A DNA stretch of 64,000 nucleotides from Oceanidesulfovibrio indonesiensis (GCF_007625075.1 NZ_QMIE01000004.1:62001-126000), one strand, 5' to 3'; shown: positions 46,696 to 58,601, numbered from the stretch's first letter. The notes: generated from the letters alone by a model not told the origin. A program made the numbers and translations.

Positions 46696-47616
46696 TTACA
46701 GAGAGGCGAAAGCCTTCTCGAAGTTGGGAACAACCTGCTTCTTACGGCTCATCACGCCGTCCAGCCACACTTCGGTGTCGCCGGCAACGCCGAAGGCCTT
46801 CTCGACCACGGACGCATCGTCGGAGACGATCAGCATGGCCGAGCCTTCCTTCATGATGTCGGTAAGCAGGAGGAAGACGGAGTGGCGGCCTTCTGCCTTG
46901 ACCTTCTTGATCTGCTCGGCGAGCTCGGCCTTGCGGGGCTCCAGCATGGAGAGGTCCACGACCTCGAGCTGGCCGATGCCGACCTTCTTGCCGGACATAT
47001 CGAAGTCCTTGTAATCGCGGAACACGAGCTCTTCGGCAGTGGCGTCGTCCACAGCGGACTTCACCTTGAACATCTCCATGCCGAGATCCATCATGTCGCC
47101 GATGCCGGCGATCTTGGCCAGCTCATCAGCCACTTCCTTGTCCTTGTCGGTGCAGGTGGGCGACTTGAACATGACGGTGTCGGACAGCAGAGCGCAGAGC
47201 ATGGCGCCGGCGAGGTCCTTGGGAATTTCGACGTTGTTGTACTGATATGCCATATACAGCATGGTGGCGGTGGAGCCCACGGGGCCAACCCACATTTCCA
47301 GGGGATTGGTGGTGGTCAGGCTGCCGAGCTTGTGGTGGTCGTAGATGGCCAGCACGTTGGCTTCGGCGATGTCGTCAGGCAGCTGGGAGAGGTCGGTGGT
47401 GTCCACGATGACCACGTCCTGGCCGGCTACGGAGGTAACGACCTCGGGCTTGGCAATGCCGAACTTCTCGAGCACGAACACGGTCTCGGGCGGGCATTCG
47501 CCCAGGGTCACGGCCTTGGTTTCGGTGCCGGTCTTGGTCTTCAGATCGGCCGCAGCCAGAGCGCTGACTACGGTATCGGTGTCGGGGTTCTTGTGTCCGA
47601 AAGCTAAAGCGGCCAT
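46696..47616 (-). CDS. ppaC: Manganese-dependent inorganic pyrophosphatase (family II)
   Basis: Hydrolyses pyrophosphate to phosphate. The 306-residue chain has the DHH-family metal motifs GHKNPDTDTVVSALAAA, VIVDTTDLSQ and AIYDHHKLGS, and C-terminal SRKKQVVPNFEKAF, which binds PPi. In sulfate reducers this enzyme pulls the ATP sulfurylase reaction forward by removing PPi from APS formation. It is a single-gene unit, with its own terminator and a 348-bp upstream gap. Confidence 0.96.
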   Translation of the reverse strand: MAALAFGHKNPDTDTVVSALAAADLKTKTGTETKAVTLGECPPETVFVLEKFGIAKPEVVTSVAGQDVVIVDTTDLSQLPDDIAEANVLAIYDHHKLGSLTTTNPLEMWVGPVGSTATMLYMAYQYNNVEIPKDLAGAMLCALLSDTVMFKSPTCTDKDKEVADELAKIAGIGDMMDLGMEMFKVKSAVDDATAEELVFRDYKDFDMSGKKVGIGQLEVVDLSMLEPRKAELAEQIKKVKAEGRHSVFLLLTDIMKEGSAMLIVSDDASVVEKAFGVAGDTEVWLDGVMSRKKQVVPNFEKAFASL

Positions 47617-47964
47617 TTCTACCTCCTCAGATGGTTGGTTGCACGGTTGCGAATCGCCGCAGCAGAAATCCTGAACTGGCGCCGCCTGATCGATCGAAGG
47701 ACAGTGTCCCGATCCGAGTTCGAGCCGGCAGGGATTGCGGGTGCAGCGAAATATAAATTTCCTGTCTATTCAGACACTTGACACAGAACAACGCCATCTC
47801 GTGGCGGATTGCCGCGAGTAGCTAGTGCGAAATATCACAATCTCTGCTGGCTGACAACCGGCAATTCGCGTCTGTGGCTTTCAACAACCCAAGCATTCCA
47901 GGCGACGCGAGAGACAAGGACCAGTCCGGACACCCTTGAGATGACTCGTCGCCGGGAATCACAT
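47617..47964. other. Intergenic region upstream of ppaC
   Basis: About 350 bp between the end of the PTS IIC gene and ppaC. It should hold the ppaC promoter; an AT-rich patch at 47745-47775 is the likeliest place, but no standard -35/-10 pair stands out. No EIID gene is present here, although IID commonly follows IIC. Confidence 0.45.
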
Positions 47965-48671
47965 CTATTGCAGGAGCAAAACCAGGAAGACCAATGATAC
48001 GCCCAGTGCGAAGCCGCGGTAAGCATCCTTCACGCGCAGGGCGAGCACGCCGCCCACGGCGGCCGTGAGCCACAGCATGGGCCAGCTGAAGTGAGACAAC
48101 GGCAGGAACAGCGCAGGACCTGAAAGGTGAACTGCTAGTCCAAAAATGGACAAGGCGGCGAGCATGCAGATCAGCACCAGGAGCAGATTGACCGAGGCAA
48201 GCTGAATAAGAGAGTAGCGGACGATGGCCTGTGGCGAGCTGCCGCGGCTGCTGCCTTTGGCCCAGGCCAGGAGGCGATTGTAGCCCCGGTCCTGCCAGGA
48301 GCGATGCATGCGCTCCAGCCAGGCGCCGATATAGGCTCCCGGAATGCCCAGGATGAGCGCCGGCAGGCACTCCCCTGCTCCCTCCAGGTGGTAATGGCGG
48401 ATGAGTCCCAGAGTGATGCACACCGAAAGCAGGGAGTTGGGCGGAATGTAGGTGCCGGCCGGGATGAGGTCCAGCCAGAAAAGCTCGAAAAACAGGCCGA
48501 CGGCGATGCCGCTTTGCACATCGCCGAGGACCAGGCCGAGAATGGCGCCGAAGACGAGCGGCCGTTCAAGAATGCCGAGATTCAGCGAGAAGCGCAGTCC
48601 CGAAAATACCACAAAAAAAAAGCGCTGACGACGACGTAGAGCACGTCCATGAATGTGGGAACGGTCACCAT
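47965..48671 (-). CDS. PTS mannose-family IIC membrane subunit, frame broken at a nine-T run
   Basis: The natural start is ATG 48671 (MVTVPTFMDVLYVVVSAFF), overlapping the IIB stop. At a run of nine Ts on the minus strand (48613-48621) this frame goes on to a stop near 48582, while the conserved IIC sequence (VVFSGLRFSLNLG, PLVFGAILGLVLGDVQSGI, GLFFELFWLDLIPAGTYIPP) continues in the -1 frame to 47965. Ten Ts would join them into one protein of about 235 residues with six or so helices. A GTG at 48612 could start the second frame but has no ribosome site. This is an assembly error, a phase-variable gene, a recent mutation, or a slippage site. Confidence 0.7.
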
Positions 48672-49132
48672 GTGGTTTTCACCTGGACAGGTTCCGTAGG
48701 CAGGCAGCGGAAATCGAGCTCCACGCCCCGTTCTTTGAGGTCGCGCAGACAGGTGGCGTCCTCGCGGGAGAGCGCCACGTGCGGGCATATCTGCTCGCGG
48801 CCCGGTTCGTAGTGCAGGTTGCCGATATTGAGTGTCTCTATGCTCAGACCGTTTTCCATGGCAAGACGCGCGTCCTGGCAGTCCGCAAAGAGCACGAGCA
48901 CGGATGAACGGTCGGTACGCGAATCGTATTCGATGAACTCATTGGCCTTCTCGGCCGAGATGAATCGAGCGCGCACGTTGGAGGGAATGGCTAATGACAT
49001 GATCTCCTGGCGCAGCACGTCGTGAGACAGCTCGGAGTTGCACACCAGCAGCGTCTTGGCGCCTGTGTATGGCAGCCAGGCTTCGATCACCTGGCCGTGC
49101 ACCAGTCGATTGTCCACCCGCGCCCAGAACAT
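48665..49132 (-). CDS. PTS mannose/fructose/sorbose family IIB
   Basis: A 155-residue phosphotransfer protein beginning MFWARVDNRLVHGQV; His12 in RLVHGQV is the phosphorylated residue. LVCNSELSHDVLRQEIMSLAIPSNV and LFADCQDARLAMENGL fit the IIB fold. It takes phosphate from IIA (next upstream gene) and passes it to the sugar at IIC/IID. Its stop overlaps the IIC ATG by seven bases. Without IID it may have only a regulatory role. Confidence 0.9.
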   Translation of the reverse strand: MFWARVDNRLVHGQVIEAWLPYTGAKTLLVCNSELSHDVLRQEIMSLAIPSNVRARFISAEKANEFIEYDSRTDRSSVLVLFADCQDARLAMENGLSIETLNIGNLHYEPGREQICPHVALSREDATCLRDLKERGVELDFRCLPTEPVQVKTTW

Positions 49133-49134
49133 GG

Positions 49135-49602
49135 CTATTTCCCGCCTACTTTGGAGCGCAGAATCTCGCCAGCAACAACGATCCCCTGGCTGCCCGCAGC
49201 CTTGGCGTCTATGGCCAGGTCCGAGGGCGCCTTGGAGCGGCTGCCCAGCACTTTGAGCAGCATAGGCAGATTGACCCCCGTGACAACCTCAAGGTGTTGC
49301 GCGCCGAGCAGGGACAGGCTGAGGTTGGTCGGCGTGCCGCCGAACATGTCCGTGAGAATGATGACCCCATTGCCGGTATCGCACTGCGCGACGGCCTCCT
49401 GAATCTCATTGCGGGTGTCTTCCACGGCGCGGGTGCCATCCACGCTGACGAAAGCACAATGCGATTGCTTGCCGAGAATGAACTCGGCGGCTTCGATGAG
49501 GCTGGCGCCGTATCCCGCATGGGTCACGACGACCACGCCGGTCACTGCCGGCGCGTCGGCATTGGTGTTGTGTTCGTTCTGAATGGTGTTGGTTTCCCGC
49601 AT
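49135..49602 (-). CDS. PTS mannose-family IIA
   Basis: A 155-residue EIIA(Man)-type protein. VVVVTHAGYG with His28 is the phosphorylation site, and LTDMFGGTPTNLSLSLL is the second signature. It is two bases from the IIB start and in one operon with it. The first 20 residues are a polar extension (QNEHNTNADAP). HPr and enzyme I are not in the window. Confidence 0.9.
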   Translation of the reverse strand: MRETNTIQNEHNTNADAPAVTGVVVVTHAGYGASLIEAAEFILGKQSHCAFVSVDGTRAVEDTRNEIQEAVAQCDTGNGVIILTDMFGGTPTNLSLSLLGAQHLEVVTGVNLPMLLKVLGSRSKAPSDLAIDAKAAGSQGIVVAGEILRSKVGGK

Positions 49603-49678
49603 GAATACAATCCTGAAAAATAGAATCCCGCGGCAATGACATGCGCATCGCCGTGTGAGCGACAGGCCAGGGCTCGGG

Positions 49679-50620
49679 TCAACCGAGCTCTACGTGCCGG
49701 TGCTCCAGGGATACTACATAATGTGATTCTTTCAAAGACTTGCTCAGAGCCTCGCTGACGGCCACGGAACGGTGCCTGCCGCCGGTGCAGCCGATGCCGA
49801 TGGTGACGCGATAGCGCCCTTCCGCTTCGTAGAGCGGAAAGAGGTACTCAAGGAACTCCGAGAGTTTGGCCAGGAACGTCTTGCCCGGGTCCTCGCCGAG
49901 CACGTAGTCGGCCACAGCCGTGTCCATGCCCGTCATGGGCCGCATGGATTCCACGAAGTACGGGTTGGGCAGAAAACGCAGGTCGAACAGAAGGTCGGCT
50001 TCCGCAGGCGGACCGTACTTGAAGCCGAAGGAAATGATCTGGATGTGCAGTCGACCTGTGCCCTCTTCCACGGCTGTCCACTTCTGCTGAATCATCTTGC
50101 GCAGGTCGTGGACCGAGTAATCCGAGGTGTCGATGACGATATCCGCCATCTTCTTGAGGGGATAAAGCCGTTCACGCTCCAGGGTGATGGCTTCGTCCAG
50201 GCTCGTGGGGCCGTTCTCCGCGCCCTCCTCGCCGTCCACAGCCATGAGCTGGGCCACGGGATGCGGCCGCCGCGTGGAGGAATAGCGCCGGACGAGGATA
50301 TCGGTGCGAGCTTCCATGTAAATGATCTGGGGATGGAGTCCCAGACGCTTGAGCTCCTCGATAGCCTCGAGCCATGAGTCCGGGAAGTTGCGGTCCCGGA
50401 AATACATGCCTATTACCAGTCCGCGGAAATGGAGCTGGTTCTGGCCCATGAACAACCCGGTGAGCTTGGGCACGATGGATGCCGGCAAGCCGTCGACCAC
50501 AAAGAACCGAAGATCCTCGAAAACGTCGATGGCCGTGGACTTGCCCGCGCCGGAAAGACCGCCAACGATGATGAGTGGGAACGGACCGCCTGGCGTTATG
50601 TCCTCGCGAGCAGGTCCCAT
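49679..50620 (-). CDS. rapZ: RNase adapter protein RapZ / YvcJ-type nucleotide-binding protein
   Basis: A 313-residue P-loop protein: Walker A GGLSGAGKST at 20-29, FFVVDGLP, IYMEARTDILVRRYSSTRRPHP, and a C-terminal domain with SFGFKYGPP...DLRFLPNPY and GIGCTGGRHRSV. In enterobacteria RapZ senses glucosamine-6-phosphate and guides RNase E; in other bacteria the role is less clear. It overlaps ptsN by 25 bp, as is usual for rpoN-linked clusters. Confidence 0.94.
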   Translation of the reverse strand: MGPAREDITPGGPFPLIIVGGLSGAGKSTAIDVFEDLRFFVVDGLPASIVPKLTGLFMGQNQLHFRGLVIGMYFRDRNFPDSWLEAIEELKRLGLHPQIIYMEARTDILVRRYSSTRRPHPVAQLMAVDGEEGAENGPTSLDEAITLERERLYPLKKMADIVIDTSDYSVHDLRKMIQQKWTAVEEGTGRLHIQIISFGFKYGPPAEADLLFDLRFLPNPYFVESMRPMTGMDTAVADYVLGEDPGKTFLAKLSEFLEYLFPLYEAEGRYRVTIGIGCTGGRHRSVAVSEALSKSLKESHYVVSLEHRHVELG

Positions 50621-51045
50621 AGCTGTTCCTTGTCTCCCGCTTCCAGGAACTGTCGGCGGAAGGACTCTTCCTTCAGCAGCCTGGAGATGTGGGCCAGGAT
50701 GCGCAGGTGCATGCCCGCCACTTTTTCCGGCGCGAGCACGAGGAAGAAGATCGTACAGAGCTTGAAATCGAGCGCTTCGAAATCCACGCCCCCCGGACTG
50801 CGCCCCACCACGAGCACTATTTCGTCGAGATCTTCGAGCTTACCGTGGGGAATGGCAATGCCGTCGCCAATGCCGGTGGTGCCCAGGTACTCGCGTTCGA
50901 GCAGCACTTTGAGCGCCTTGTCCGCATCCAGGTTGGGAATTTTTTCGGAAACGGGCGCAATAAGCTCCGCGAGCACGGCGCCTTTTTCCGTTGCCTGGAT
51001 ATTGGAAATCAGCAGGTCCTTGTCCAGATAATCCGCAAGTCGCAT
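50596..51045 (-). CDS. ptsN: Nitrogen-regulatory PTS IIA (PtsN)
   Basis: A 149-residue EIIA(Ntr) with the phosphorylated His67 in GDGIAIPHGKL and the fructose-type IIA fold (VVGRSPGGVDFEALDFKLCTIFFLVLAP, HLRILAHISRLLK). It links PTS phosphorylation to nitrogen, potassium and sigma-54 functions. It lies four bases after hpf and overlaps rapZ, in the classic rpoN-hpf-ptsN-rapZ order. Confidence 0.94.
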   Translation of the reverse strand: MRLADYLDKDLLISNIQATEKGAVLAELIAPVSEKIPNLDADKALKVLLEREYLGTTGIGDGIAIPHGKLEDLDEIVLVVGRSPGGVDFEALDFKLCTIFFLVLAPEKVAGMHLRILAHISRLLKEESFRRQFLEAGDKEQLWDLLART

Positions 51046-51049
51046 GGAG

Positions 51050-51595
51050 CTATAGTCCCGGGTCGATAAGACCGAAATCGTGTTTGTTCAGGCGGTAAAT
51101 CACGTTGATGCGCTCTGTATCCGCATTCCGGAAGACAAGAAAGCTGTAGTCCATCGTGTCCAGCTGCATGGCGGCTTCATCCACGAACATGGGTTTGGGC
51201 TCTATGGAGTCCGTGGCCACGATGGTGCGCTCACGCTTGCCGGCTTCGCTTTCCGAGAGTGTGAAAGTTTCGATGGACACGCGGCTTCGGTCGCCCTTGC
51301 GGCGGTCCTTGTCGCGATCCTTGAGCTTCCGGAGTTGCGATTCGAGCTTGTCCAGGACCATGTCGATGCTGGCGTACATGTCCTCGCTCGATTCAGTGGC
51401 GGAATGGTTGATCTTGTCGCCGCTCACCGTGACCTCGGCCAGGTGGCGGAATTTTTCCACGCCGAGATTGACCTGCACCTCGGTGGTGTCTTCCCTGGAA
51501 TCCACGTATTTTTTGAGCTTCTCGAAGCGCCTGTGGGCGTACTTTTTAAGGTGCTCGGAGGGTTCGAACCCTTTGAAGGTAATGGCGATGTTCAT
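51050..51595 (-). CDS. hpf: Ribosome hibernation promoting factor, long form
   Basis: A 181-residue protein. The N-terminal half (MNIAITFKGFEPSEHLKKYAHRRF) is the ribosome-binding domain; the C-terminal half (KPMFVDEAAMQLDTMDYSFLVFRNADTERINVIYRL) is the dimerisation domain that joins 70S ribosomes into 100S particles. It acts in stationary phase or stress. It follows rpoN by 37 bp. Confidence 0.95.
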   Translation of the reverse strand: MNIAITFKGFEPSEHLKKYAHRRFEKLKKYVDSREDTTEVQVNLGVEKFRHLAEVTVSGDKINHSATESSEDMYASIDMVLDKLESQLRKLKDRDKDRRKGDRSRVSIETFTLSESEAGKRERTIVATDSIEPKPMFVDEAAMQLDTMDYSFLVFRNADTERINVIYRLNKHDFGLIDPGL

Positions 51596-51632
51596 AGGCT
51601 CACTCCTTTTCTGAACAGGCGCATGTCGCGTA

Positions 51633-53048
51633 TCAGAAGACCTGCTTGCGCTTGGAAGACGACGCGATGTTCAAGGCGGACCGGTACTTGGCCACCGTTC
51701 TGCGGGCGATGTTGACCTGCAGCTTGTCCTTGAGCATCTCCGCTATCTTTTCATCGGAAAGCGGCTTCTTTGGGTTCTCATCGGCTATCATCTTCTTGAT
51801 CAAGGCCTTCACGCTCTCGGATCCCACCTGAGAACCGTCATCCAGCCCCAGGGCGGAGTTGAAGAAAAACTTGAGCTCGAAAATGCCGTGGGGCGTGGCG
51901 ACATATTTACTGGTCGTAATACGGCTGACCGTGGACTCGTGCATGCCGATGTCCTCGGCCACGTCCTTGAGAATCAACGGTTTGAGATGCGTGACGCCGT
52001 GCTCGAAGAATTCGCGCTGGTAGCGCACCACGCTCTCGGTCACCTTGTACAGGGTGCGCTGGCGCTGGTACAGACTTTTCATCAGCCACACTGCGCTGCG
52101 CATCTTGTCCTGAAAATATTCCTTTTCTTTGGAGGGCCTTGTCTCCAGCGCGTTCATATAGTCGGAGTTGAGCTCCAGCCTGGGCAACCCTTCTTCGTTA
52201 AGCAGGATGACGAAGTCGTCACCATACTTGTACACGTATACGTCCGGAGAAACGTAAATCGGCTCCTCGCTGCCGAAACTCGCGCCCGGCATGGGGTCCA
52301 GTTCGGTGAGCCTGTCCAGGTACTCCTTCAGCTCTTCCATTGAGATGCGGAATTTGCGGCACAGCGGCTTGTAGCGCTTTTTCTCCAGATCCTCCAGATG
52401 CTCGCGCACGATCTCCTCGAGCACAGGGTCGTCGATACCGTAGGCCTCCAACTGCACGAGCAGGCATTCGGACGGCGTGCGCGCGGCTACGCCAACAGGG
52501 TCGAACAGCTGAATCTGTTTGACAACAGCCTCGACTTCTTCGGGCGTTGCGTCGGACAGCGCCGCCAGTTCCTCATCACTGGCTTGCAGATACCCGGCAG
52601 AATCGAGGTTGTTGATGACCGCGAGCCCGATTTCGACCTGTTTCTCGTTGAGCCGCGAGAGCCGCAGTTGCCATTCCAGATGGCCTTCCAGAGAATGCTT
52701 GCCGGAAATGCGAGCCTCGAAGGAAAGCGTCTCCTCGGCATCCACCTCCCGGGCGTGGGCCTGCTTGGAAGTGGACGAGAAATCGCCGAGATAGTCTTCC
52801 CAGTCCGCACTGCGCATGAGCTCCTGCTCGCTGGCAGGAGTTGTCTCCACCTCGGCCGGCGCTTCAACCTGCTCCTGCGCCTCTGTCTCGACTCCCTCCT
52901 CCAGGAAGGGATTCTCCATGAGCTCTTGCTGCACGGTGTCCAAGAGCTCCAGGCGGGAGAGCTGCAAAAGCTTGATCGCTTGCTGCAGCTGGGGAGTCAT
53001 GACCAGCTGCTGACTGAGTTTGAGCTGTTGTCTGAGTTCCAGACCCAT
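51633..53048 (-). CDS. rpoN: RNA polymerase sigma-54 factor
   Basis: A 471-residue sigma-54. Region I is Gln/Leu-rich (LELRQQLKLSQQLVMTPQLQQAIKLLQLSR), region II acidic (EEGVETEAQEQVEAPAEVE), the core-binding and HTH regions follow (VAEDIGMHESTVSRITTSKYVATPHG), and the RpoN box reads ARRTVAKYR at the C-terminus. It directs transcription from -24/-12 promoters with enhancer-binding proteins. It heads the rpoN-hpf-ptsN-rapZ-PTS cluster; lptB, often upstream, is absent. Confidence 0.97.
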   Translation of the reverse strand: MGLELRQQLKLSQQLVMTPQLQQAIKLLQLSRLELLDTVQQELMENPFLEEGVETEAQEQVEAPAEVETTPASEQELMRSADWEDYLGDFSSTSKQAHAREVDAEETLSFEARISGKHSLEGHLEWQLRLSRLNEKQVEIGLAVINNLDSAGYLQASDEELAALSDATPEEVEAVVKQIQLFDPVGVAARTPSECLLVQLEAYGIDDPVLEEIVREHLEDLEKKRYKPLCRKFRISMEELKEYLDRLTELDPMPGASFGSEEPIYVSPDVYVYKYGDDFVILLNEEGLPRLELNSDYMNALETRPSKEKEYFQDKMRSAVWLMKSLYQRQRTLYKVTESVVRYQREFFEHGVTHLKPLILKDVAEDIGMHESTVSRITTSKYVATPHGIFELKFFFNSALGLDDGSQVGSESVKALIKKMIADENPKKPLSDEKIAEMLKDKLQVNIARRTVAKYRSALNIASSSKRKQVF

Positions 53049-53475
53049 AGCGGCTACGGTCCTTCACCGTGAATGGTGAGGATGGACGAACAAGGGCGTT
53101 TCCTGGCGAATCCAGCCTTAGACGTCCTGAAGACAAATGTTTCAAACATCCGGCGTGGATTCACAAACCTGCAAAAACGCCCAAGCATTGCAGGGAAAAG
53201 TAAAGACGGCATAGTTGTTGCTGACACGCCGTACCTTCTGCCACATATGAAGCACGGTGGCAACGGGTTTTCCCGTACTCGGCTATTCTAGTCATGACCC
53301 TTGGTATCTTCAAACGCGAAGGCCGCGTCTACCCTGACTGCAGCAAGCCGATTTCTTAGGCTACACCTTGAATACCACCTTTTTGACACTGATGGTGGGG
53401 ACAATCAGCATATTCTTGCTCATGAACGCGGTTCGCTTGTGGCGGCAGTAACCTTCCCTTCTGTATCTCCAATAC
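53049..53475. other. Intergenic region upstream of rpoN, no gene seen
   Basis: About 430 bp between the lon terminator and rpoN. Short open frames exist on both strands but have no recognisable sequence or ribosome sites. It presumably carries the rpoN promoter, which I cannot place. Confidence 0.45.
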
Positions 53476-53507
53476 AAAAAGCGGGACTCCCACCCCGGGA
53501 GCCCCGC
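53476..53507 (-). terminator. Intrinsic terminator of lon
   Basis: On the minus strand GCGGGGCTCCC pairs with GGGAGTCCCGC (one mismatch) around a five-base loop, followed by five Us (53476-53480). It lies about 50 bp after the lon stop. Confidence 0.85.
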
Positions 53508-53559
53508 TTCGTTATTTCATTCTTCCGGACCATGCTGTCCGGAAATCTATCCGTGATCG

Positions 53560-56028
<2,469 letters not shown>

Positions 56029-56483
56029 GTAATAAACTCCTCGAGAGGTTGTTCGTTGCGTTTGGCGCCCCGCACGAACACGCGCAGGTTACGTCAGTAT
56101 TCTCTAGAGTAAAACGCTGTACGGGGTTGTCAACGCAACCGCCCCCCAAATGCGCCGAAGACGGCGTTTTGAGCGTTTCCTTTAAATCACGCTTTTCAAA
56201 GAACTGACGTTTCACGGCTTGCGTCAGGAGGGGAGACCCTGCGAGAGTGGGCGTTGTCCTCCGCGGAGGCGACGCCCAGTTCTTTCAGGCGCCGTGCATC
56301 CGCTGGAAGGCGTCCGCTAAACACGAACGAAACCTTGAGTCCATTTCGCCCGGCGCAGCCGGCTCCTGGCTTCGTCAACCTGCATCGGCAAAGTTCGCTT
56401 CGCCTGTTTCGGGTTTTTCGCCAAAAACCAATACGCTCGGGCTCTTCGGCGCGACAGGTTTTGCTGGTGGCTCAATGACCGGA
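56029..56483. other. Intergenic region between clpX and lon
   Basis: About 455 bp with no gene. It holds a perfect palindrome over the clpX stop, a GGTTTTT-CGCC-AAAAACC hairpin near 56425, a CGCCG/CGGCG hairpin near 56153-56172, and a candidate lon promoter. No CIRCE or clear sigma-32 element was seen. Confidence 0.5.
56106..56133 (-). promoter_or_regulatory. Candidate sigma-70 promoter of lon
   Basis: On the minus strand TTGACA (56133-56128), a 16-base spacer, and TACTCT (56111-56106), about 80 bp before the lon ATG. The -35 is perfect; the -10 is a partial match. Confidence 0.45.
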
Positions 56484-56497
56484 TCAGGATCCGGTCT
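56478..56497. repeat. Perfect palindrome across the clpX stop codon
   Basis: GACCGGATC-AG-GATCCGGTC (9+9 with a 2-base centre) spans the last clpX codons and stop (56484-56486). No U-tract follows on the minus strand, so it may protect the mRNA 3' end rather than terminate. Confidence 0.5.
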
Positions 56498-57749
56498 TCT
56501 TGTTGGCTTCCTGGTCCTGCCGATAGATCAGCAGGGGGTCGATGCCCTTTTCCACCACGCCCTTGTTGATGACGCATTCCTTGACGCCGCTGAGCGACGG
56601 CAGTGTGTACATGATGTCCAGCATGATGGACTCCATGACATTGCGGAGGCCGCGTGCGCCGGTTTTGCGCTCGATGGCCTTCTGGGCAATGGCTCGCAAC
56701 GCGTTCTGGGTGAAGCGGAGTTTCACTTTGTCCAACTCGAACAGCTTCATGTACTGCTTGGTCAGAGCGTTTTTGGGCTCGGTCAGGATGCGCACGAGGT
56801 CATCCTCGCCCAGTTCCTCCACGTGCGTCACCACGGGAATGCGGCCCACAAACTCGGGAATGAGCCCGAATTTGTTGAGATCCACCGGGTGCACCTGGGA
56901 ATAGATGGCAGCCAGGTCGTCCTCTGCCTTGCGTTTGAGCTGCGCAGAGAAGCCGAGGGAGCTGCCGGACATGCGCTGCTCGATGATCTTTTCCAGGCCA
57001 ATGAACGCACCGCCCATGATGAACAGAATGTTCGAAGTGTCCAGCCGGATGAACTCCTGCTGGGGGTGCTTGCGGCCACCTTTGGGCGGGATGTTGGCCT
57101 CGGTGCCCTCGATGATCTTGAGCAGGGCCTGCTGCACGCCCTCGCCGGAAACGTCCCGCGTGATGGATGGGCTGTCGCCCTTGCGCGCCACCTTGTCGAT
57201 CTCATCGATGTAGATGATGCCGCGGGAGGCGGACTCGATGTCGTAATCCGCATTCTGCAGGAGCTGGACGAGGATGTTCTCCACGTCCTCGCCCACGTAG
57301 CCGGCCTCGGTGAGGGTGGTGGCGTCCACGATGGCGAAGGGTACGTTGAGCACCCGCGCCAGGGTTTTGGCGAGCAGGGTCTTGCCGCAACCCGTGGGGC
57401 CCACGAGAAGGATGTTAGACTTCTCGAGCTCCACGTCGTCCGCTGCGGCCTGGGAGGAGAAGAACACGCGCTTGTAATGGTTGTGCACCGCCACGGCGAG
57501 GATCTTTTTGGCCTGCTCCTGGCCGATAACGTATTCCTGCAACTTGTTCCGGATCTCTTCGGGCGAGAGCAGACGGCCCTCTTCCAGGTCCTCGTTGATG
57601 TTCTCCTGGGCGATTATCTCGTTGCACAACGAGACGCACTCGTCGCAGATGTAGACATCAGGGCCGGCGATAAGGCGCTGGACCTCGTCCTGGCCTTTGC
57701 CGCAGAACGAGCACTGAAGCTCGGAAGGCGTGGTGCCTTTGTTCGACAT
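56484..57749 (-). CDS. clpX: ATP-dependent Clp protease ATP-binding subunit ClpX
   Basis: A 421-residue unfoldase. The N-terminal zinc domain has CSFCGKG and [11 protein letters not shown]+ motifs are [21 protein letters not shown] and [14 protein letters not shown]. It feeds proteins to ClpP. I start at ATG 57749 (AAGGA upstream, typical MSNKG start); a GTG at 57779 would add ten residues and abut clpP. It follows clpP by 29 bp. Confidence 0.96.
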   Translation of the reverse strand: MSNKGTTPSELQCSFCGKGQDEVQRLIAGPDVYICDECVSLCNEIIAQENINEDLEEGRLLSPEEIRNKLQEYVIGQEQAKKILAVAVHNHYKRVFFSSQAAADDVELEKSNILLVGPTGCGKTLLAKTLARVLNVPFAIVDATTLTEAGYVGEDVENILVQLLQNADYDIESASRGIIYIDEIDKVARKGDSPSITRDVSGEGVQQALLKIIEGTEANIPPKGGRKHPQQEFIRLDTSNILFIMGGAFIGLEKIIEQRMSGSSLGFSAQLKRKAEDDLAAIYSQVHPVDLNKFGLIPEFVGRIPVVTHVEELGEDDLVRILTEPKNALTKQYMKLFELDKVKLRFTQNALRAIAQKAIERKTGARGLRNVMESIMLDIMYTLPSLSGVKECVINKGVVEKGIDPLLIYRQDQEANKKTGS

Positions 57750-57778
57750 ATCAAAACGATCCTTGTTCGACTCGGTCA

Positions 57779-58384
57779 CTATTTGGATTTCATGTCCTGA
57801 CGGGAGGCGAGTATCTCGTCCACGAGCCCGTACTCCAAAGCGTCCTTGGCGGACATGAAGTTGTCACGGTCCGTATCCCTGGCCACTTTTTCGATGTCCT
57901 GTCCCGTGTGCTTGGCCATGATCTGGTTCAGGGAGTCCTTGGTTCGCAGAATTTCCCGCGCGTGGATATCCACGTCAGTCGCCTGGCCGGAAAAACCGCC
58001 CAGGGGCTGATGGATCATGATCCGGCTGTGCGGCAGCGTGTAGCGCATGCCCTTGGTGCCTGCGCAAAGCAGCAACGCAGCCATGGAAGCAGCTTGTCCC
58101 AGGCACAGAGTCGCCACCGGCGCCGAAATATACTGCATAGTGTCGTATATAGCCATTCCGGCCGTCACGATGCCACCCGGGGAGTTAATATACAGATTGA
58201 TCTCTTTCTCCGGGTTCTCGGACTCCAGGAAGAGAAGCTGCGCGCAGATGAGGCTCGCGATCTGATCGTCGATGGGCGTGCCCAGCAGGATGATCCGATC
58301 TTTGAGCAGACGGGAATAAATGTCATAGGCGCGTTCGGTGCGGCCTGTCGTCTCGATGACGATGGGCACGGAAGCCCAGCTCAT
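57779..58384 (-). CDS. clpP: ATP-dependent Clp protease proteolytic subunit ClpP
   Basis: A 201-residue serine peptidase with the triad Ser100 ([11 protein letters not shown]), His125 ([10 protein letters not shown]) and Asp174 (DRDNFM). It forms tetradecameric chambers with ClpX. AAGGAGCGAAGACC precedes the ATG at 58384, which is why the longer frame to 58432 is not used. Order tig-clpP-clpX-lon is conserved in many bacteria. Confidence 0.97.
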   Translation of the reverse strand: MSWASVPIVIETTGRTERAYDIYSRLLKDRIILLGTPIDDQIASLICAQLLFLESENPEKEINLYINSPGGIVTAGMAIYDTMQYISAPVATLCLGQAASMAALLLCAGTKGMRYTLPHSRIMIHQPLGGFSGQATDVDIHAREILRTKDSLNQIMAKHTGQDIEKVARDTDRDNFMSAKDALEYGLVDEILASRQDMKSK

Positions 58385-58525
58385 GGTCTTCGCTCCTTGG
58401 TTACGTAATTCAATTCGGCAATCCTGAGCCATACATTAGGTCTCGCGTATACCATACGCAAGAGGCATTCCATGCGTCCATAGAAAAAATCTAAAGTCGT
58501 GACCATAGCCGGACCGCCCGAAACA

Positions 58526-58561
58526 AGCAAAGGGGAACAGCCTGCGTCCAGGCCGCTCCCC
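58526..58561 (-). terminator. Intrinsic terminator of tig
   Basis: On the minus strand GGGGA...GCCTG pairs with CAGGC...TCCCC (58532-58561), followed by a T-rich stretch TTTGCTTGTTT. It lies about 40 bp after the tig stop and before clpP, so the two may be separate units or partly attenuated. Confidence 0.7.
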
Positions 58562-58601
58562 TCGGTGTAACATCGTTGGCGCATCAGACTCGTCGCCGCG
58601 A

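Noticed and set aside
47617-47964. Missing PTS IID or a fluoride-type riboswitch before ppaC
   Set aside because: No IID-like coding sequence, and none of the conserved riboswitch segments could be found.
53054-53263. 69-codon frame upstream of rpoN
   Set aside because: No recognisable domain, no ribosome site, unusual composition.
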